A DNA stretch of 64,000 nt, from contig NZ_BCYU01000007.1 of the NCBI RefSeq assembly GCF_001598355.1, positions 1 to 64,000 on the forward strand. Direction: 5' to 3'. Every line of letters begins with the position of its first letter. The stretch's first letter is position 1. The stretch is from Sphingomonas asaccharolytica NBRC 15499. Its GTDB lineage: Bacteria > Pseudomonadota > Alphaproteobacteria > Sphingomonadales > Sphingomonadaceae. Positions 1 to 10,969 of this stretch are shown here, piece by piece. The notes below the pieces were generated by a model. That model was not told the DNA's origin. It saw only the letters and a list, made by a program, of their open reading frames with translations, and searched no databases. A program made the translations under genes and the position numbers.

Positions 1-1055
1 GTTGGCGTCGGCGCGATCGGCTCGGGCCGCCACGCGGCGAGCGCCGCTTCGTCGGGCCGTTGCGCGCTGCGATGGCCCGCGTCGTCGAGCGCACGGCGCA
101 GGCCGCTGACGATCAGCCCGCGGATCATTTGCGGCTCGCGGAATCGGACCTCGGTTTTGGCTGGGTGGACGTTGACGTCGACCATGTCGGCGGGAAGGTC
201 GAGGAAGAGTGCCACTACCGGATGCCGGTCACGCGCCAGCATCTCGGCATAAGCTCCGCGCACCGCCCCCGCGAGCAATCGGTCCTTCACCGGGCGCCCA
301 TTGACGAACAGATATTGGTGATCGGCGACGCCGCGGTTGAAGGTTGGCAGCCCCGCCACGCCGCCCAGCCGCACGCCCTCGCGCGCGAGGTCGATAGCAA
401 CGCTGTTCTCGATCAACGCGCGGTCGGTCAGCGCCGCGACGCGGCCGGGGCGATCCTCGGGCGCGTTGGTCGAGAGTGCGCGCCGCCCGTCATGCTCGAC
501 CGAGAAGGCGATATCGGGTCGTGCCATCGCCAGGCGGCGTACCACGTCGAGGCTCGCGCCATATTCCGCGCGCGGCGAGCGCAGGAACTTGCGCCGCGCA
601 GGGACTCTGTCGAACAGTGCCTCGACGCGAACGCGCGTCCCAGGCGGAAGGGCCGCAGGCCCTTCCTCCACCACCGCGCCGTTGTCGACCACGCGCCGCC
701 AGCCATCGGCACCGCGCACGCGGCTTTCGAGCGTCAGCCGGGCGACGCTGGCGATCGACGGCAACGCCTCGCCGCGAAAGCCCAAGGTGACGACATTTTC
801 GATTGCCTCATCTGGCAGTTTCGAGGTGGCGTGGCGCTCGAGCGCGAGCGCCATATCGGCCGCGGTCATGCCGCATCCGTCGTCGATGACTTCGATCAAA
901 TCCACGCCGCCAGAGGCCAGCTTGACGGCAATTCGGGTCGCCCCCGCATCGACCGCGTTTTCGACCAATTCCTTCAACGCACTGGCGGGTCTTTCTACCA
1001 CTTCACCCGCGGCGATACGGTTGACGAGATGCTCTGGAAGGCGGCGTATTGACAT
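1..1055 (-). CDS. mutL: DNA mismatch repair protein MutL, N-terminal part (runs off the left edge)
   Basis: MutL couples MutS mismatch recognition to strand incision. About 351 N-terminal codons are visible. The start is the ATG whose complement lies at 1053-1055, giving a protein that begins MSIRRLPEHLVNRIAAGEVV. The GHKL ATPase motifs follow: the ELVENAVDAGA helix (about residues 29-39), a DDGCGM box, and GFRGEAL at about 90. The later VNGRPVKDR and VNVHPAKTEVRF motifs of the transducer domain are also present. The C-terminal dimerisation domain lies outside the window. The gene is divergent from mreB, with about 140 bp between the starts. It is ordinary housekeeping content and marks the left side as core chromosome. 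Forward-strand frames over this region are antisense shadows. Confidence 0.95.
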   Translation of the reverse strand, partial: MSIRRLPEHLVNRIAAGEVVERPASALKELVENAVDAGATRIAVKLASGGVDLIEVIDDGCGMTAADMALALERHATSKLPDEAIENVVTLGFRGEALPSIASVARLTLESRVRGADGWRRVVDNGAVVEEGPAALPPGTRVRVEALFDRVPARRKFLRSPRAEYGASLDVVRRLAMARPDIAFSVEHDGRRALSTNAPEDRPGRVAALTDRALIENSVAIDLAREGVRLGGVAGLPTFNRGVADHQYLFVNGRPVKDRLLAGAVRGAYAEMLARDRHPVVALFLDLPADMVDVNVHPAKTEVRFREPQMIRGLIVSGLRRALDDAGHRSAQRPDEAALAAWRPEPIAPTP

Positions 1056-2242
<1,187 letters not shown>

Positions 2243-2311
2243 TTGAGTCTCGGGCCTGATCCAAGCCTGAGAGCGAAAGAATCCCGGGACTTCGGGGTGC
2301 GAGGGAAGTGA

Positions 2312-3187
2312 ATGGCGTCGCCACGCAACCGGCGCCCGGGTTATTCGCGGCGGGCGCAATATAGTCTGTTCATCGGCTACGTGATCGCGATCGCGGGCGT
2401 GCTCGTGGGCGCGATCCTGTTGCTGATCTCGAAGCTCGACCCGCCCGCTTTTTCGGCGTTGCGCGCCGGGACGGCGGAAGTCACCGCGCCGGTCAGCTGG
2501 GGCGTAGGCTCTGTCGTGCGAGGGATCGGGTCGATTCCCGGCTGGATCGGCAGCTATTTCGGCGTGCATGGCGAGAATGCGCGACTGAAGGAGCAGGTCC
2601 AGCGCCAGGAGCAAGTGCTGCTGAAGGCGCGCGCGATCGCCTATGAGAATATCCGCCTCAAGAAGCTGCTCAACATGCGCGAGCCGGCGATTGAGGACAT
2701 CATCAATGCGCGGCTGGTGAGCTCGTCGGCATCGAGCACGCGGCGCTATGCCCTGGTCTATGCCGGCATCGCCCAAGGCGTGCATGCCGGCATGCCGGTG
2801 CGCGGCCCCGATGGGCTGGTCGGCCGGGTGATCGAGGCGGGTCCGGACACCGCCCGCGTGCTGATGATCATCGACCCGGAAAGCGTGATACCGGTGCGGC
2901 GCCTGAAGGACGGCGCGCCGGGCTTCGCCGCCGGGCGCGGCGACGGCCTGCTCGAAGTGCGCCCGATTGCCATGACGACGGGCCAGTTCGCCCCTGGCGA
3001 CATCCTGGTGACCTCGGGGACCGGCGGCATCTTCCCGCCCAACGTGCCGGTCGCCAAGGTCACCGAGCGCGGCCGCGACAGCGCGCTCGCCATGCCGCTG
3101 GCGCGCCCCGACGCACTCGATTTCGCCACGGTGATGAAGACCTATTTGCCGCCACCGCCGCCACCCGCCCCGGACACGCGTCCGTGA
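2312..3187 (+). CDS. mreC: Rod shape-determining protein MreC
   Basis: MreC (291 aa) is a bitopic inner-membrane protein that connects MreB to PBP2 and RodA. A basic N-terminus is followed by one membrane segment at about residues 20-45, a coiled-coil stretch at about 85-115 (ENARLKEQVQRQEQVLLKAR), and the paired beta-barrel periplasmic domain. The C-terminus is proline-rich (PPPPPPAP), as often seen in sphingomonads. The start has a purine-rich Shine-Dalgarno (GGGAAG) just upstream. Its TGA stop overlaps the GTG start of mreD as GTGA, so the two are translationally coupled. Confidence 0.95.
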   Translation: MASPRNRRPGYSRRAQYSLFIGYVIAIAGVLVGAILLLISKLDPPAFSALRAGTAEVTAPVSWGVGSVVRGIGSIPGWIGSYFGVHGENARLKEQVQRQEQVLLKARAIAYENIRLKKLLNMREPAIEDIINARLVSSSASSTRRYALVYAGIAQGVHAGMPVRGPDGLVGRVIEAGPDTARVLMIIDPESVIPVRRLKDGAPGFAAGRGDGLLEVRPIAMTTGQFAPGDILVTSGTGGIFPPNVPVAKVTERGRDSALAMPLARPDALDFATVMKTYLPPPPPPAPDTRP

Positions 3188-3693
3188 GTAGGCCACCAAG
3201 CGCCTTCGCTCCCCAGACCTCGCCCACTGGCCAATGGCTCATCCCCGTCGGTTCGGTGATGGCGGGGTCGCTGGTCACCGTAATACCGTTCATCGCAACC
3301 TTCCCCGTGCTGCCGCCGTTCGGCCTGATGATCCTGCTCGGCTGGCGGTTGATGCGCCCCGAAGCCTTGCGGGTCTGGGCGCCGATTCCGTTCGGGCTGT
3401 TCGACGACCTGGTCAGTGGCCAGCCATTGGGCAGCGCGGTGATGTTGTGGAGCATGGCGTTTCTAGCGATCGATATGCTCGACCAGCGGCTGGTGGCGCG
3501 CGATTTCTGGCAGGATTGGGTGCTGGCGACCGGCGCGATCGCCTTTGCGTTGATCGGAGGGCGCTTGATCGCGACCGGGATAGAGGCGCATGTCGATACC
3601 CTGTTGTTGTTCCAGGTGATCGTCGCGGTGCTGCTCTATCCCTTCATTGCGCGATTGATTGCCTGGCTCGATCTCAAAAGGAGCCGTGCGTGA
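3184..3693 (+). CDS. mreD: Rod shape-determining protein MreD
   Basis: MreD (169 aa) is a small polytopic inner-membrane partner of MreC. The protein is very hydrophobic, with about five predicted membrane segments, and has the family hallmark PIPFGLFDDLVSGQPLGSAV around residues 60-80. It starts with GTG inside the mreC stop codon, and its own stop overlaps the GTG start of the PBP2 gene. The three genes therefore form one tight translational unit. MreD is poorly conserved, so the call rests on order, length and topology as well as the motif. Confidence 0.9.
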   Translation: MSRPPSAFAPQTSPTGQWLIPVGSVMAGSLVTVIPFIATFPVLPPFGLMILLGWRLMRPEALRVWAPIPFGLFDDLVSGQPLGSAVMLWSMAFLAIDMLDQRLVARDFWQDWVLATGAIAFALIGGRLIATGIEAHVDTLLLFQVIVAVLLYPFIARLIAWLDLKRSRA

Positions 3694-5765
3694 ACCGCCC
3701 GACGCGCCTGGTCAACGAGGTCCAGCAATCCTACAGCTTTTCGCGCCGCGCGATCGTGCTGGGCGCGGCGCAAGGCGCGGTCGCGGTGGCGCTGGCCAGC
3801 CGCATGACCTGGCTCGCGGTCATCGAGAACCAGCGCTACCAGCTGCTGGCGGAAAGCAATCGCGTCAACCTGACGATGATCCCACCACGCCGCGGCTGGA
3901 TCATCGACCGCTACGGTCATCCGATCGCCAACAACCGCACCGATTTCCGCGTCGACATCATCCCCGACCGCCTGCCCAAGGAGCAGACCGATCAGGTGTT
4001 GAAACTGCTTCAGCACCTTTTGTCGCTACCCCCCGAACAGATCGCGCGGATCCAGACCGACCTCAAGCGCGCCGCCGGCTTCCAGCCGGTTCAGGTCGCG
4101 GAAAATCTCGATTGGGACCGGTTCGCCGCGATCCAGGTGCGGCTTCCCGAACTGCCCGGCGTGGCGCCGACGCGCGGCTATTCGCGCAGCTACCCGGCCG
4201 GCCCTGCAGTTGCGCATCTGACCGGCTATGTCGGCGCGGCCTCGGCCGAACAGTACAAGCAGACGAAGAACCCGCTGTTCATCACCCCGGGCTTCAAGAT
4301 CGGTAAGGACGGCCTTGAAAAGGCGCTGGAAGAGAAATTACGCGGCTCGCCCGGTGCCAAGCGCGTGGAAGTCACGGCGCATGGCAAATTGGTGCGCGAA
4401 CTGGCAACGCGGCAGGACGTGCCGGGACACAATCAACGGCTGACCATCGACGCGGGATTGCAGGAATATGCCGCGCGCCGGCTCGGGACCAATTCGGGTT
4501 CGGCGGTGGTCATCGACATCACCAGCGGCGACTTGCTCGCCTTCGTGTCGATGCCGGCTTACGACCCCAACAGCTTTTCCGACGGTATCAGCCATCTCGA
4601 ATGGAAGATGCTGTCGGACAACGACCACGTGCCGTTGATGAACAAGATCCTCCAGGGGCTTTACCCACCGGGATCGACGGTCAAGCCGATGAACGGGCTG
4701 GCGCTGCTGCGTGCGGGGGTCAGTCCCGATGACCGCATCAGCTGCGGCGGCGCACTCCGGGTCGGCAACGGCATTTTCCACTGCCACAAGAAGTCGGGGC
4801 ACGGCCCGCTCAACCTCAAGCAAGCGATCATGGCCAGCTGCGACATCTATTTCTACGAGATGGTCCGGCGGCTCGGCTACGACCAGGTGGCGCCGGTCGC
4901 GCGGACGCTGGGGCTCGGGCAGAAGTTCGACCTTCCCTTCTCGACTCAGCGCTATGGCACGGTCCCCGACAGCGCGTGGAAGCTCAGGAAGTACAAGGCC
5001 GACTGGACCGTCGCCGATTCGCTCAACGCGTCAATCGGTCAGGGCTATGTGCTGGCCAATCCGATCCAGCTCGCAGTGATGGCCTCGCGCATCGCCTCGG
5101 GCCGGTCGTTGCAGCCGCGCATCGTGATGAACGGCAACGCGCCGATCGCCAACCCACTGCCGCTCAACCCGGAACACCTCGCCTATATCCGCGACGCCAT
5201 GTACGGCGTGGTCAATCAGGGCGGCACCGGCGGCCGTGCCCGGCTTAACATTCCCGGCGCCTCACTAGGCGCCAAGACGGGCACCGCCCAGGTTCGGCGT
5301 ATCACCATGGCCGAGCGCGCGGGCGGCGTCCGCTCGAACGCCTCACTGCCTTTCAAGATGCGCGACCATGCCCTGTTCATCTGCTTCGCGCCGGTCGAAA
5401 ATCCAAAATATGCCGCCGCCGTCGTGCTCGAACATGGCGGCCATACGGTGACCAACCTCGACACGCCGGGGATCGGGCGCGACATCATCACCTATCTGCT
5501 TGACCGCGACCGCGCGCTGAAGTCGCTGGCCGAGGTCGAGCCGACCTGGGGCGGCGATATCGCCACGCGCATGGCCGCCGAGACCGCCGCCTATAAGAGC
5601 CAGATCTCGCTGGTACAGGGCGCGCAGACCGAAACCAACGCCACCGCGGCACCGACCGACGCCCCGGCAGTCGAGGCGGCGACCGATGCCGCCAATTCGT
5701 CGGCGGCGGCGATCGCCAACACCGCGCAGCCGGCCGAAGAAGGATCGCGCGAGGTCGATCAATGA
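3690..5765 (+). CDS. mrdA: Penicillin-binding protein 2 (elongasome transpeptidase)
   Basis: This class B PBP (691 aa) is the transpeptidase that crosslinks side-wall peptidoglycan with RodA. Its N-terminal membrane anchor is at about residues 20-40 and its dimerisation domain contains IPPRRGWIIDRYG. The transpeptidase motifs are S329-T-V-K332 (nucleophile), S383-C-D385 and K529-T-G. The start is GTG 3690 inside the mreD stop (GTGA overlap), with AAAAGGAG six bases upstream. A longer frame open upstream of this start merely shadows mreD. The C-terminal ~80 residues are alanine- and threonine-rich and look disordered, an extension beyond the usual ~620 aa. Confidence 0.95.
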   Translation: MNRPTRLVNEVQQSYSFSRRAIVLGAAQGAVAVALASRMTWLAVIENQRYQLLAESNRVNLTMIPPRRGWIIDRYGHPIANNRTDFRVDIIPDRLPKEQTDQVLKLLQHLLSLPPEQIARIQTDLKRAAGFQPVQVAENLDWDRFAAIQVRLPELPGVAPTRGYSRSYPAGPAVAHLTGYVGAASAEQYKQTKNPLFITPGFKIGKDGLEKALEEKLRGSPGAKRVEVTAHGKLVRELATRQDVPGHNQRLTIDAGLQEYAARRLGTNSGSAVVIDITSGDLLAFVSMPAYDPNSFSDGISHLEWKMLSDNDHVPLMNKILQGLYPPGSTVKPMNGLALLRAGVSPDDRISCGGALRVGNGIFHCHKKSGHGPLNLKQAIMASCDIYFYEMVRRLGYDQVAPVARTLGLGQKFDLPFSTQRYGTVPDSAWKLRKYKADWTVADSLNASIGQGYVLANPIQLAVMASRIASGRSLQPRIVMNGNAPIANPLPLNPEHLAYIRDAMYGVVNQGGTGGRARLNIPGASLGAKTGTAQVRRITMAERAGGVRSNASLPFKMRDHALFICFAPVENPKYAAAVVLEHGGHTVTNLDTPGIGRDIITYLLDRDRALKSLAEVEPTWGGDIATRMAAETAAYKSQISLVQGAQTETNATAAPTDAPAVEAATDAANSSAAAIANTAQPAEEGSREVDQ

Positions 5766-5774
5766 GACTTGGCA

Positions 5775-6902
5775 ATGACTAAAGGTTCCTCCGCCAATCT
5801 CGGCTTCGTGCCCGAGCCGCTCGCGCAATTGCCGTGGAAGGTCATCCTGCTGGTCCTGGCGATCGGCTGTTTCGACCTGCTGGTGCTCTATTCGGCGGCG
5901 GGCGGACATATCCGCCCCTGGGCGCTGTCGCAGGGTGTCCGCTTCTTCGTCCTGCTCGGCGGCGCGATGGCCCTGTCGCGCGTGCGCGAAAGCACCTGGA
6001 GTTCGATCAGCCTGCCGGTCTACGGCGTCATCATCCTGATGTTGCTGGGCGTCGAGATCCTCGGCAAGGTTGCCGGCGGTGGCCAGCGCTGGCTCGAACT
6101 CGGCATCATCCGGCTGCAGCCATCCGAATTGATGAAGCCCTTCATCGTGCTCGCCTGCGCGCGCTTCTACGAGATGCTGCCCCCGGCCGAGATCCGCAAG
6201 TTCGGCGCGATCTGGCCGCCCTTGGTACTGATCGGCATCCCCGCCGCGCTGGTCATGCTCCAGCCTGATCTCGGTACCGCGCTCATGATCACCGCGGGCG
6301 GGATCACAGTGATGTTCCTCGCCGGCGTCCCGCTGCGCCTGTTCATCGGCGGCGGACTGGCCGGTGCGATCCTGGCGCCGATCGCGTTCAACTTCGTGCT
6401 CCACGATTACCAGCGCAACCGCATCCTGATCTTCATGGATCCCGAAAGCGATCCGCTCGGCACCGGCTATCACATCAGCCAGTCGAAGATCGCGATCGGA
6501 TCGGGCGGGATTTTCGGCAAGGGATTCCTCAACGGAACGCAGAGCCATCTCGATTATCTGCCCGAGGGTCATACAGACTTCGCCTTGGCGACGATGATGG
6601 AGGAATGGGGGCTAGTCGGCGGCGTGCTGCTGGTCATCGCGTGGTTCACGATCATCTGGTGGGCTGTCAATGTCGCGTTACGCTCGCAGGGCCGCTTCGC
6701 GCGCCTCACAGCCGCCGGCCTTGCTACCACCCTGTTCTTCTACGTCTCGATCAACATGGCGATGGTGATGGGCATGGCGCCGGTGGTCGGCGTGCCGTTG
6801 CCGCTGATCAGTTTCGGCGGATCGTCGCAGCTGACGGTGCTGTTGTGCATCGGCATCCTGATGTCGCTCGACCGCCAGAACCGACAACAGACTCGCTGGT
6901 AA
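5775..6902 (+). CDS. rodA: Rod shape-determining protein RodA (SEDS glycosyltransferase)
   Basis: RodA polymerises lipid II into glycan strands in complex with PBP2. The protein (375 aa from ATG 5775) has about ten membrane segments and SEDS signatures: GGGQRWLELG with RLQPSELMK near residues 100-118, the catalytic-loop region, LPEGHTDFALA, and the C-terminal GVPLPLISFGGSSQL. A TTG at 5769 is an alternative start two codons upstream. It begins nine bases after the mrdA stop and closes the mreBCD-mrdA-rodA operon. No clear terminator follows. Confidence 0.96.
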   Translation: MTKGSSANLGFVPEPLAQLPWKVILLVLAIGCFDLLVLYSAAGGHIRPWALSQGVRFFVLLGGAMALSRVRESTWSSISLPVYGVIILMLLGVEILGKVAGGGQRWLELGIIRLQPSELMKPFIVLACARFYEMLPPAEIRKFGAIWPPLVLIGIPAALVMLQPDLGTALMITAGGITVMFLAGVPLRLFIGGGLAGAILAPIAFNFVLHDYQRNRILIFMDPESDPLGTGYHISQSKIAIGSGGIFGKGFLNGTQSHLDYLPEGHTDFALATMMEEWGLVGGVLLVIAWFTIIWWAVNVALRSQGRFARLTAAGLATTLFFYVSINMAMVMGMAPVVGVPLPLISFGGSSQLTVLLCIGILMSLDRQNRQQTRW

Positions 6903-7024
6903 CGCCCAGGCGGACGCCAATTGCGGCGGCGCAAAAAAGGGGTTGCAAAGCGCGCGTGCGATGGTAATTGCCCCCCTCCCCGTCCGGGGGGCCGCTCTTA
7001 ACAGCGGCAGCCGCAAGCCGGCAT
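6903..7024. other. Gap between rodA and tRNA-Lys
   Basis: These 122 bp of GC-rich sequence contain a run of A residues (about 6934-6939) and C/G-rich tracts. The tRNA promoter must lie here, but I see no clean -35/-10 pair or terminator hairpin. Confidence 0.3.
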
Positions 7025-7100
<76 letters not shown>

Positions 7101-7254
7101 TTTTTTCAATGACTTAACGGGCGTGAAATGGGCCAGCCAACGGGCGGCTTGACGGCGGATGCACGAGGTTGGCAACCGCCGCTACCATATCTCGTTCCGC
7201 AATTGATGTTCGTACAGCTGACGCGCTTCGTTGGGGCGAAGACACCGCCTATCG
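7101..7254. other. Gap between tRNA-Lys and the alcohol dehydrogenase 3' end
   Basis: These 154 bp hold no convincing gene, repeat or terminator. It is the boundary between core genes and the aromatic-catabolism region. Confidence 0.4.
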
Positions 7255-8358
7255 TCATCCCGGCAGCGCGCCGGCTACCGGCATCACCAGCACCGGCTTG
7301 ACCACCGATCCGTCGCTGGAGGCGGCGAATGCGCGTTCGATCTCGGCAAAGGGATAGGTCCGGACAAGCTTTTCTAGCGGTAATTGGCCGGCGCGATAAT
7401 GATCTATGAGCCTGGGAATGAAGCGCCGGGGGTCGATGCCGCCCTCTACCACGCCAACGACACGTCGGCCGACAGCCATGATGGCGGAGGGATCGACGGA
7501 GATCGCTCCGCCGGGCGGATAGGCGCCGACCAGCGCCAGCGTTCCACGCGGTGCAAGCAGATCGATCGCGCGTTCCACCAATGCCGGAACACCGGTCGTG
7601 TCGACGATATAGTCGAACCCGCCCGACAGCCGTTCGATCGCATCGACCGTTTCCGTCGCGCCGAGATCGCGTGCCAGATCGAGGCGGGCGGGATGGAGGT
7701 CGAGCACCGCGATCCTGCCCGCACCGAGAATCCGTGCGGCCATCACCGCGGCCAGCCCGACCGCGCCGGCGCCGAATACCGCTATCGATTGGCCGGGTTG
7801 CAGGCGCAGCGTTTCCATCACCGTGCCGGCACCGGTCTGGATGCCGCAGCCGAGCGGGGCGAGCAAGGCGAGCGGCAAGGCGGGGTCGATCGACACCACA
7901 TTGTCGGCATGCGCAAGCGCCGAGGTGGCGAAAGCCGATTGGCCGAAGATGTTGCCCCCGACCGCCGATCCATCGCGCCGGATATCGCCCTCCCCCGGCG
8001 TCCGCGCACCGAGAAAATTGCGCGGGACGAATTCGTTGCAATAGCCAGGCTGATGATCGCCGCACGCCGCGCATCGGCCGCAACTGTGGAAGCTGAGCAG
8101 CACATGATCGCCCGGCGCGATCCCCTCGACCGCCGAGCCTACCGCCTCGACCACCCCGGCCCCTTCATGGCCCAGCACCACCGGAAAGGGGATTGGCAAT
8201 CCGCCCTCGCGCATCACCATGTCGGTGTGGCAGACACCGCAGGCGTGAATGGCGACCCGAACCTGCTCGGGTCCGGGCGGGTCGATCGTAACCGGGGCGA
8301 GCGTGAACTCGCCGCCCGGCGCCTCGACGATCGCAGCCTGTGCCGTCAGTCGCTCCAT
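7255..8358 (-). CDS. Zinc-dependent aryl/benzyl-type alcohol dehydrogenase
   Basis: A medium-chain NAD(P)-dependent alcohol dehydrogenase of about 367 aa. The catalytic zinc motif CGVCHTD and GHEGAG lie in the first ~70 residues. Four cysteines for the structural zinc are in the segment CGRCAACGDHQPGYC, and the Rossmann motif is GAGAVGLAAVMAA. It resembles the XylB/aryl-alcohol dehydrogenase branch, which oxidises benzylic alcohols to aldehydes. I prefer the ATG at 8356-8358, just after the stop of the upstream receptor gene, over an in-frame ATG at 8397 that overlaps the receptor. It is last in the minus-strand run ligK-ligU-ligI-receptor-ADH. The substrate, perhaps vanillyl or 4-hydroxybenzyl alcohol, is inferred from context. 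Confidence 0.85.
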   Translation of the reverse strand: MERLTAQAAIVEAPGGEFTLAPVTIDPPGPEQVRVAIHACGVCHTDMVMREGGLPIPFPVVLGHEGAGVVEAVGSAVEGIAPGDHVLLSFHSCGRCAACGDHQPGYCNEFVPRNFLGARTPGEGDIRRDGSAVGGNIFGQSAFATSALAHADNVVSIDPALPLALLAPLGCGIQTGAGTVMETLRLQPGQSIAVFGAGAVGLAAVMAARILGAGRIAVLDLHPARLDLARDLGATETVDAIERLSGGFDYIVDTTGVPALVERAIDLLAPRGTLALVGAYPPGGAISVDPSAIMAVGRRVVGVVEGGIDPRRFIPRLIDHYRAGQLPLEKLVRTYPFAEIERAFAASSDGSVVKPVLVMPVAGALPG

Positions 8359-8362
8359 CGGA

Positions 8363-10969
8363 TCAGAACCGGAAGCCAAACTTGGCATACCATTCACGCG
8401 GCCGGTTATAGGTCCCGAAGAACGCCCCCGCCGAAATGTTCGATCCGCCCGAGGTGAGATAGCGGCCGTCGGTCAGGTTGGTGCCGCCAACCGTTAGCGT
8501 CCAATGGTCGCCGGGCTCGCGATAGGACAGGCTGGCATTGACCGTATTGGTGGTCGGCCGGAACAACAGATAGGTGCGCTGCGCGTCGTTCCACGCGCTG
8601 GTGGTGTGGCTCCAATCGGCGAGCAATGTCAGCGATCCGCCATTGCCCAGCCTGGTTTCATAGCGCGGGCTGAGGCTGATCTGCCATTTCGGCGTCTTCG
8701 GCAGGGCTGCCCCGACCAATGTTCCAGCCTGGAAGACATTGGCCCCGCCCACCGCCGTCGCGGCCGGGGAGACATAGGTGTAATAGGCATCGGTATAGCC
8801 GACCGATCCGTTGATCGTCAGGCCGGCCACCGGTGCTGCGACCATCTCCACCTCGAAGCCCTTGATGCGCGCATTGCCGGCATTGGCGATGGTCGGCGAG
8901 GTTCCGATCTGGATGTTGAGCTGGATGCCCTGATAGTCGGTGGTGTAAGCTGCGGCGTTGAGCTGCAGCTTGTGATCGAACCAGGTCGACTTGACGCCCG
9001 CTTCCCAGGTTGTTGCCTTCTCCTCATCGAAGCCCGGCGCGACATTGCCCTGCGGATTGGTCAGGCGCGTGGTCCAGCCGCCGGTCTTATAGCCCTTCGA
9101 CCAGCTGCCATAGAACAGGATGTCCTTGGCGGCATGCAGCTGGATGCCGACCTTGGGCGAGAAGTTGGTGAAGGTCTTGCGGTTGACGCCCGGCACATAG
9201 ACGCGGACCGGATTGTTCGGATCGGGGAAGGACAATCCCTGCTGGCATGTCACTGGCGCAAGCGGGAACGGGCCGTTGGGCGTGATGTTGCCATTGGCGT
9301 CGGAACAGCCGAACAATTTGTAGTTGAACCCGTTGAGTTCCTGCTGCCCGCCCTCGAATTGCTTGTTTTCGCGCGTGTAGCGGCCGCCCAGCGTGATGCC
9401 GATCAGGTCTATCGGGCGGAAATCCACTTGTCCGAAGGCGGCGTAATTCTCGGTCTTGAGCGTATTGGGACCGTCGACCTGGACCAGCCCCTCGGCGAAG
9501 GTGACATAATCGTGCAGGTCGCCGGCTTCCTTGAAATAATAGGCCCCGACCACATAGTTGAGCTTGTTGTCGAACGCCTTGCCGAGCAGCTGCACTTCCT
9601 GGCTGAACTGCCACTGGTTCATCTTGAAGCTGAGCTGCAGGAAATTGAGCGGCGAGCCGTCGGCGTCGAGACCGGCATTCCAGTGCAAGGCGCGATACGC
9701 GGTGATCGACTTGATCGCGACATTCTTCGCCAGGTCGATATCGACGATGCCGGACACGCCCCAATTCTGGAGATTGGAATAGCTGTTGCCAGTGGCGTAG
9801 CTGCGGTCGGGATCGGCAATGACGAAGCGGCTGTCCCAGGGCAGCCGGTCGTTATTGGGATTGCCGTCGACATTGACGCTGGCGACGCTCGGCAGCTTGA
9901 ATTGCGGGCTGTACTGGGTGCTCGTCACCCCGCACAGCGCCTGCGCGCCACGCGCGGCGATTTGTGCCGACGTGGCGCCGATGCAGAAATTGTACAGCCC
10001 GGCGAATAGCGAACCGGTGGTGCCGGTCGGATCGAAGGCGGTGCCCGGCAGGTTGGTCGTGCCGGCAAAATTGCCCGGCACGGTTTCGGCGGTTCCCAGC
10101 AGCTTGTTGGCCGATGTTCCCTTGTCGCGGCTGTAATCGCCCGACAGGGTCAGCCGGACCGGGCCGCCATTGTCCCATTTGAGCTTGCCGCGCAGGTTGA
10201 AATTGTCGTTGGCGCCTTCGCGCCGCGCGCTCTCACGCCCCGCCGCGTCGAACTGGGTATAGGACGGCGAATTGTTCGCGCGCGCATCGGGATAGGGAAT
10301 GCGCTTCAGAAAACCGTCGCGCGTCCGCACCCCGAAGGTCAGCGACGAGGACAACCCATCGGCGATCGGAACGTCGACCGTGCCGCGCGCCTGGAGCAGG
10401 TTGAAGCTGCCGACGGTCATGTCGCCGCTGACGCGAAAGGTCTTGCCGGGGTCGTGGGTGACGATCGAGATCGCGCCGCCGATCGTGTTGCGCCCGAACA
10501 ACGTCCCCTGCGGTCCCTTCAGAATCTCGACGCGCTCCACGTCAGGCAGGTCCTGGTTGGCGCCGACCGTCCGTGCCAGATAGACGCCGTCGAGATAGAT
10601 GCCGACGCCGGGATCGATGTTGAAGGCGAAATCGTCCGACCCGATGCCGCGAATATAGGCGGACAGCACGGCGGTGGAGCCGGAAAAAGGCGTGCCCGCA
10701 TCGAGATTGACGTTGGGCGCGATCGCCGACAGCTGGGCGATGCTGGTGACCGCGCGCTCCTTCAGCGTATCGGCGGTGAAGGCCGAGATGGCGATCGGCA
10801 CGTCCTGGACATTTTCGGACCGCTTCTGCGCGGTGACGACGATATCGGGAATGCCGTTATTGGTCTCAACCTGGGACGGATCCACCGGGGGCGGCGCCGC
10901 CTGCGCATGCGCGAGCGACGGCAGGATGACGGTGGTCCCCAACAGGATGCCGATGATTGACGTGCGCAA
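8363..10969 (-). CDS. TonB-dependent outer-membrane receptor (PCA-cluster copy)
   Basis: A large outer-membrane receptor of 868 aa that uses TonB energy to import a substrate. A signal peptide of about 22 residues ends at AHA-QA. A plug domain follows (IVVTAQKRSENVQDVPIAIS, then VERVEILKGPQGTLFGRNT around residue 150), then a 22-stranded barrel ending in the C-terminal phenylalanine KFGFRF. This is the usual sphingomonad pattern. It lies downstream of ligI, separated by 419 bp, and only four bases before the alcohol dehydrogenase start. The context suggests uptake of lignin-derived aromatics rather than siderophores, but the substrate cannot be read from sequence. Confidence 0.92.
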   Translation of the reverse strand: MRTSIIGILLGTTVILPSLAHAQAAPPPVDPSQVETNNGIPDIVVTAQKRSENVQDVPIAISAFTADTLKERAVTSIAQLSAIAPNVNLDAGTPFSGSTAVLSAYIRGIGSDDFAFNIDPGVGIYLDGVYLARTVGANQDLPDVERVEILKGPQGTLFGRNTIGGAISIVTHDPGKTFRVSGDMTVGSFNLLQARGTVDVPIADGLSSSLTFGVRTRDGFLKRIPYPDARANNSPSYTQFDAAGRESARREGANDNFNLRGKLKWDNGGPVRLTLSGDYSRDKGTSANKLLGTAETVPGNFAGTTNLPGTAFDPTGTTGSLFAGLYNFCIGATSAQIAARGAQALCGVTSTQYSPQFKLPSVASVNVDGNPNNDRLPWDSRFVIADPDRSYATGNSYSNLQNWGVSGIVDIDLAKNVAIKSITAYRALHWNAGLDADGSPLNFLQLSFKMNQWQFSQEVQLLGKAFDNKLNYVVGAYYFKEAGDLHDYVTFAEGLVQVDGPNTLKTENYAAFGQVDFRPIDLIGITLGGRYTRENKQFEGGQQELNGFNYKLFGCSDANGNITPNGPFPLAPVTCQQGLSFPDPNNPVRVYVPGVNRKTFTNFSPKVGIQLHAAKDILFYGSWSKGYKTGGWTTRLTNPQGNVAPGFDEEKATTWEAGVKSTWFDHKLQLNAAAYTTDYQGIQLNIQIGTSPTIANAGNARIKGFEVEMVAAPVAGLTINGSVGYTDAYYTYVSPAATAVGGANVFQAGTLVGAALPKTPKWQISLSPRYETRLGNGGSLTLLADWSHTTSAWNDAQRTYLLFRPTTNTVNASLSYREPGDHWTLTVGGTNLTDGRYLTSGGSNISAGAFFGTYNRPREWYAKFGFRF

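Noticed and set aside
7101-7108. T run directly after tRNA-Lys as an intrinsic terminator.
   Set aside because: No separate GC-rich hairpin precedes it apart from the tRNA itself, so I did not annotate a terminator.
8504-10009. Forward-strand open frame of about 500 codons inside the TonB receptor gene.
   Set aside because: It is a shadow of the receptor, with low-complexity charged translation, no ribosome-binding site and no family resemblance.
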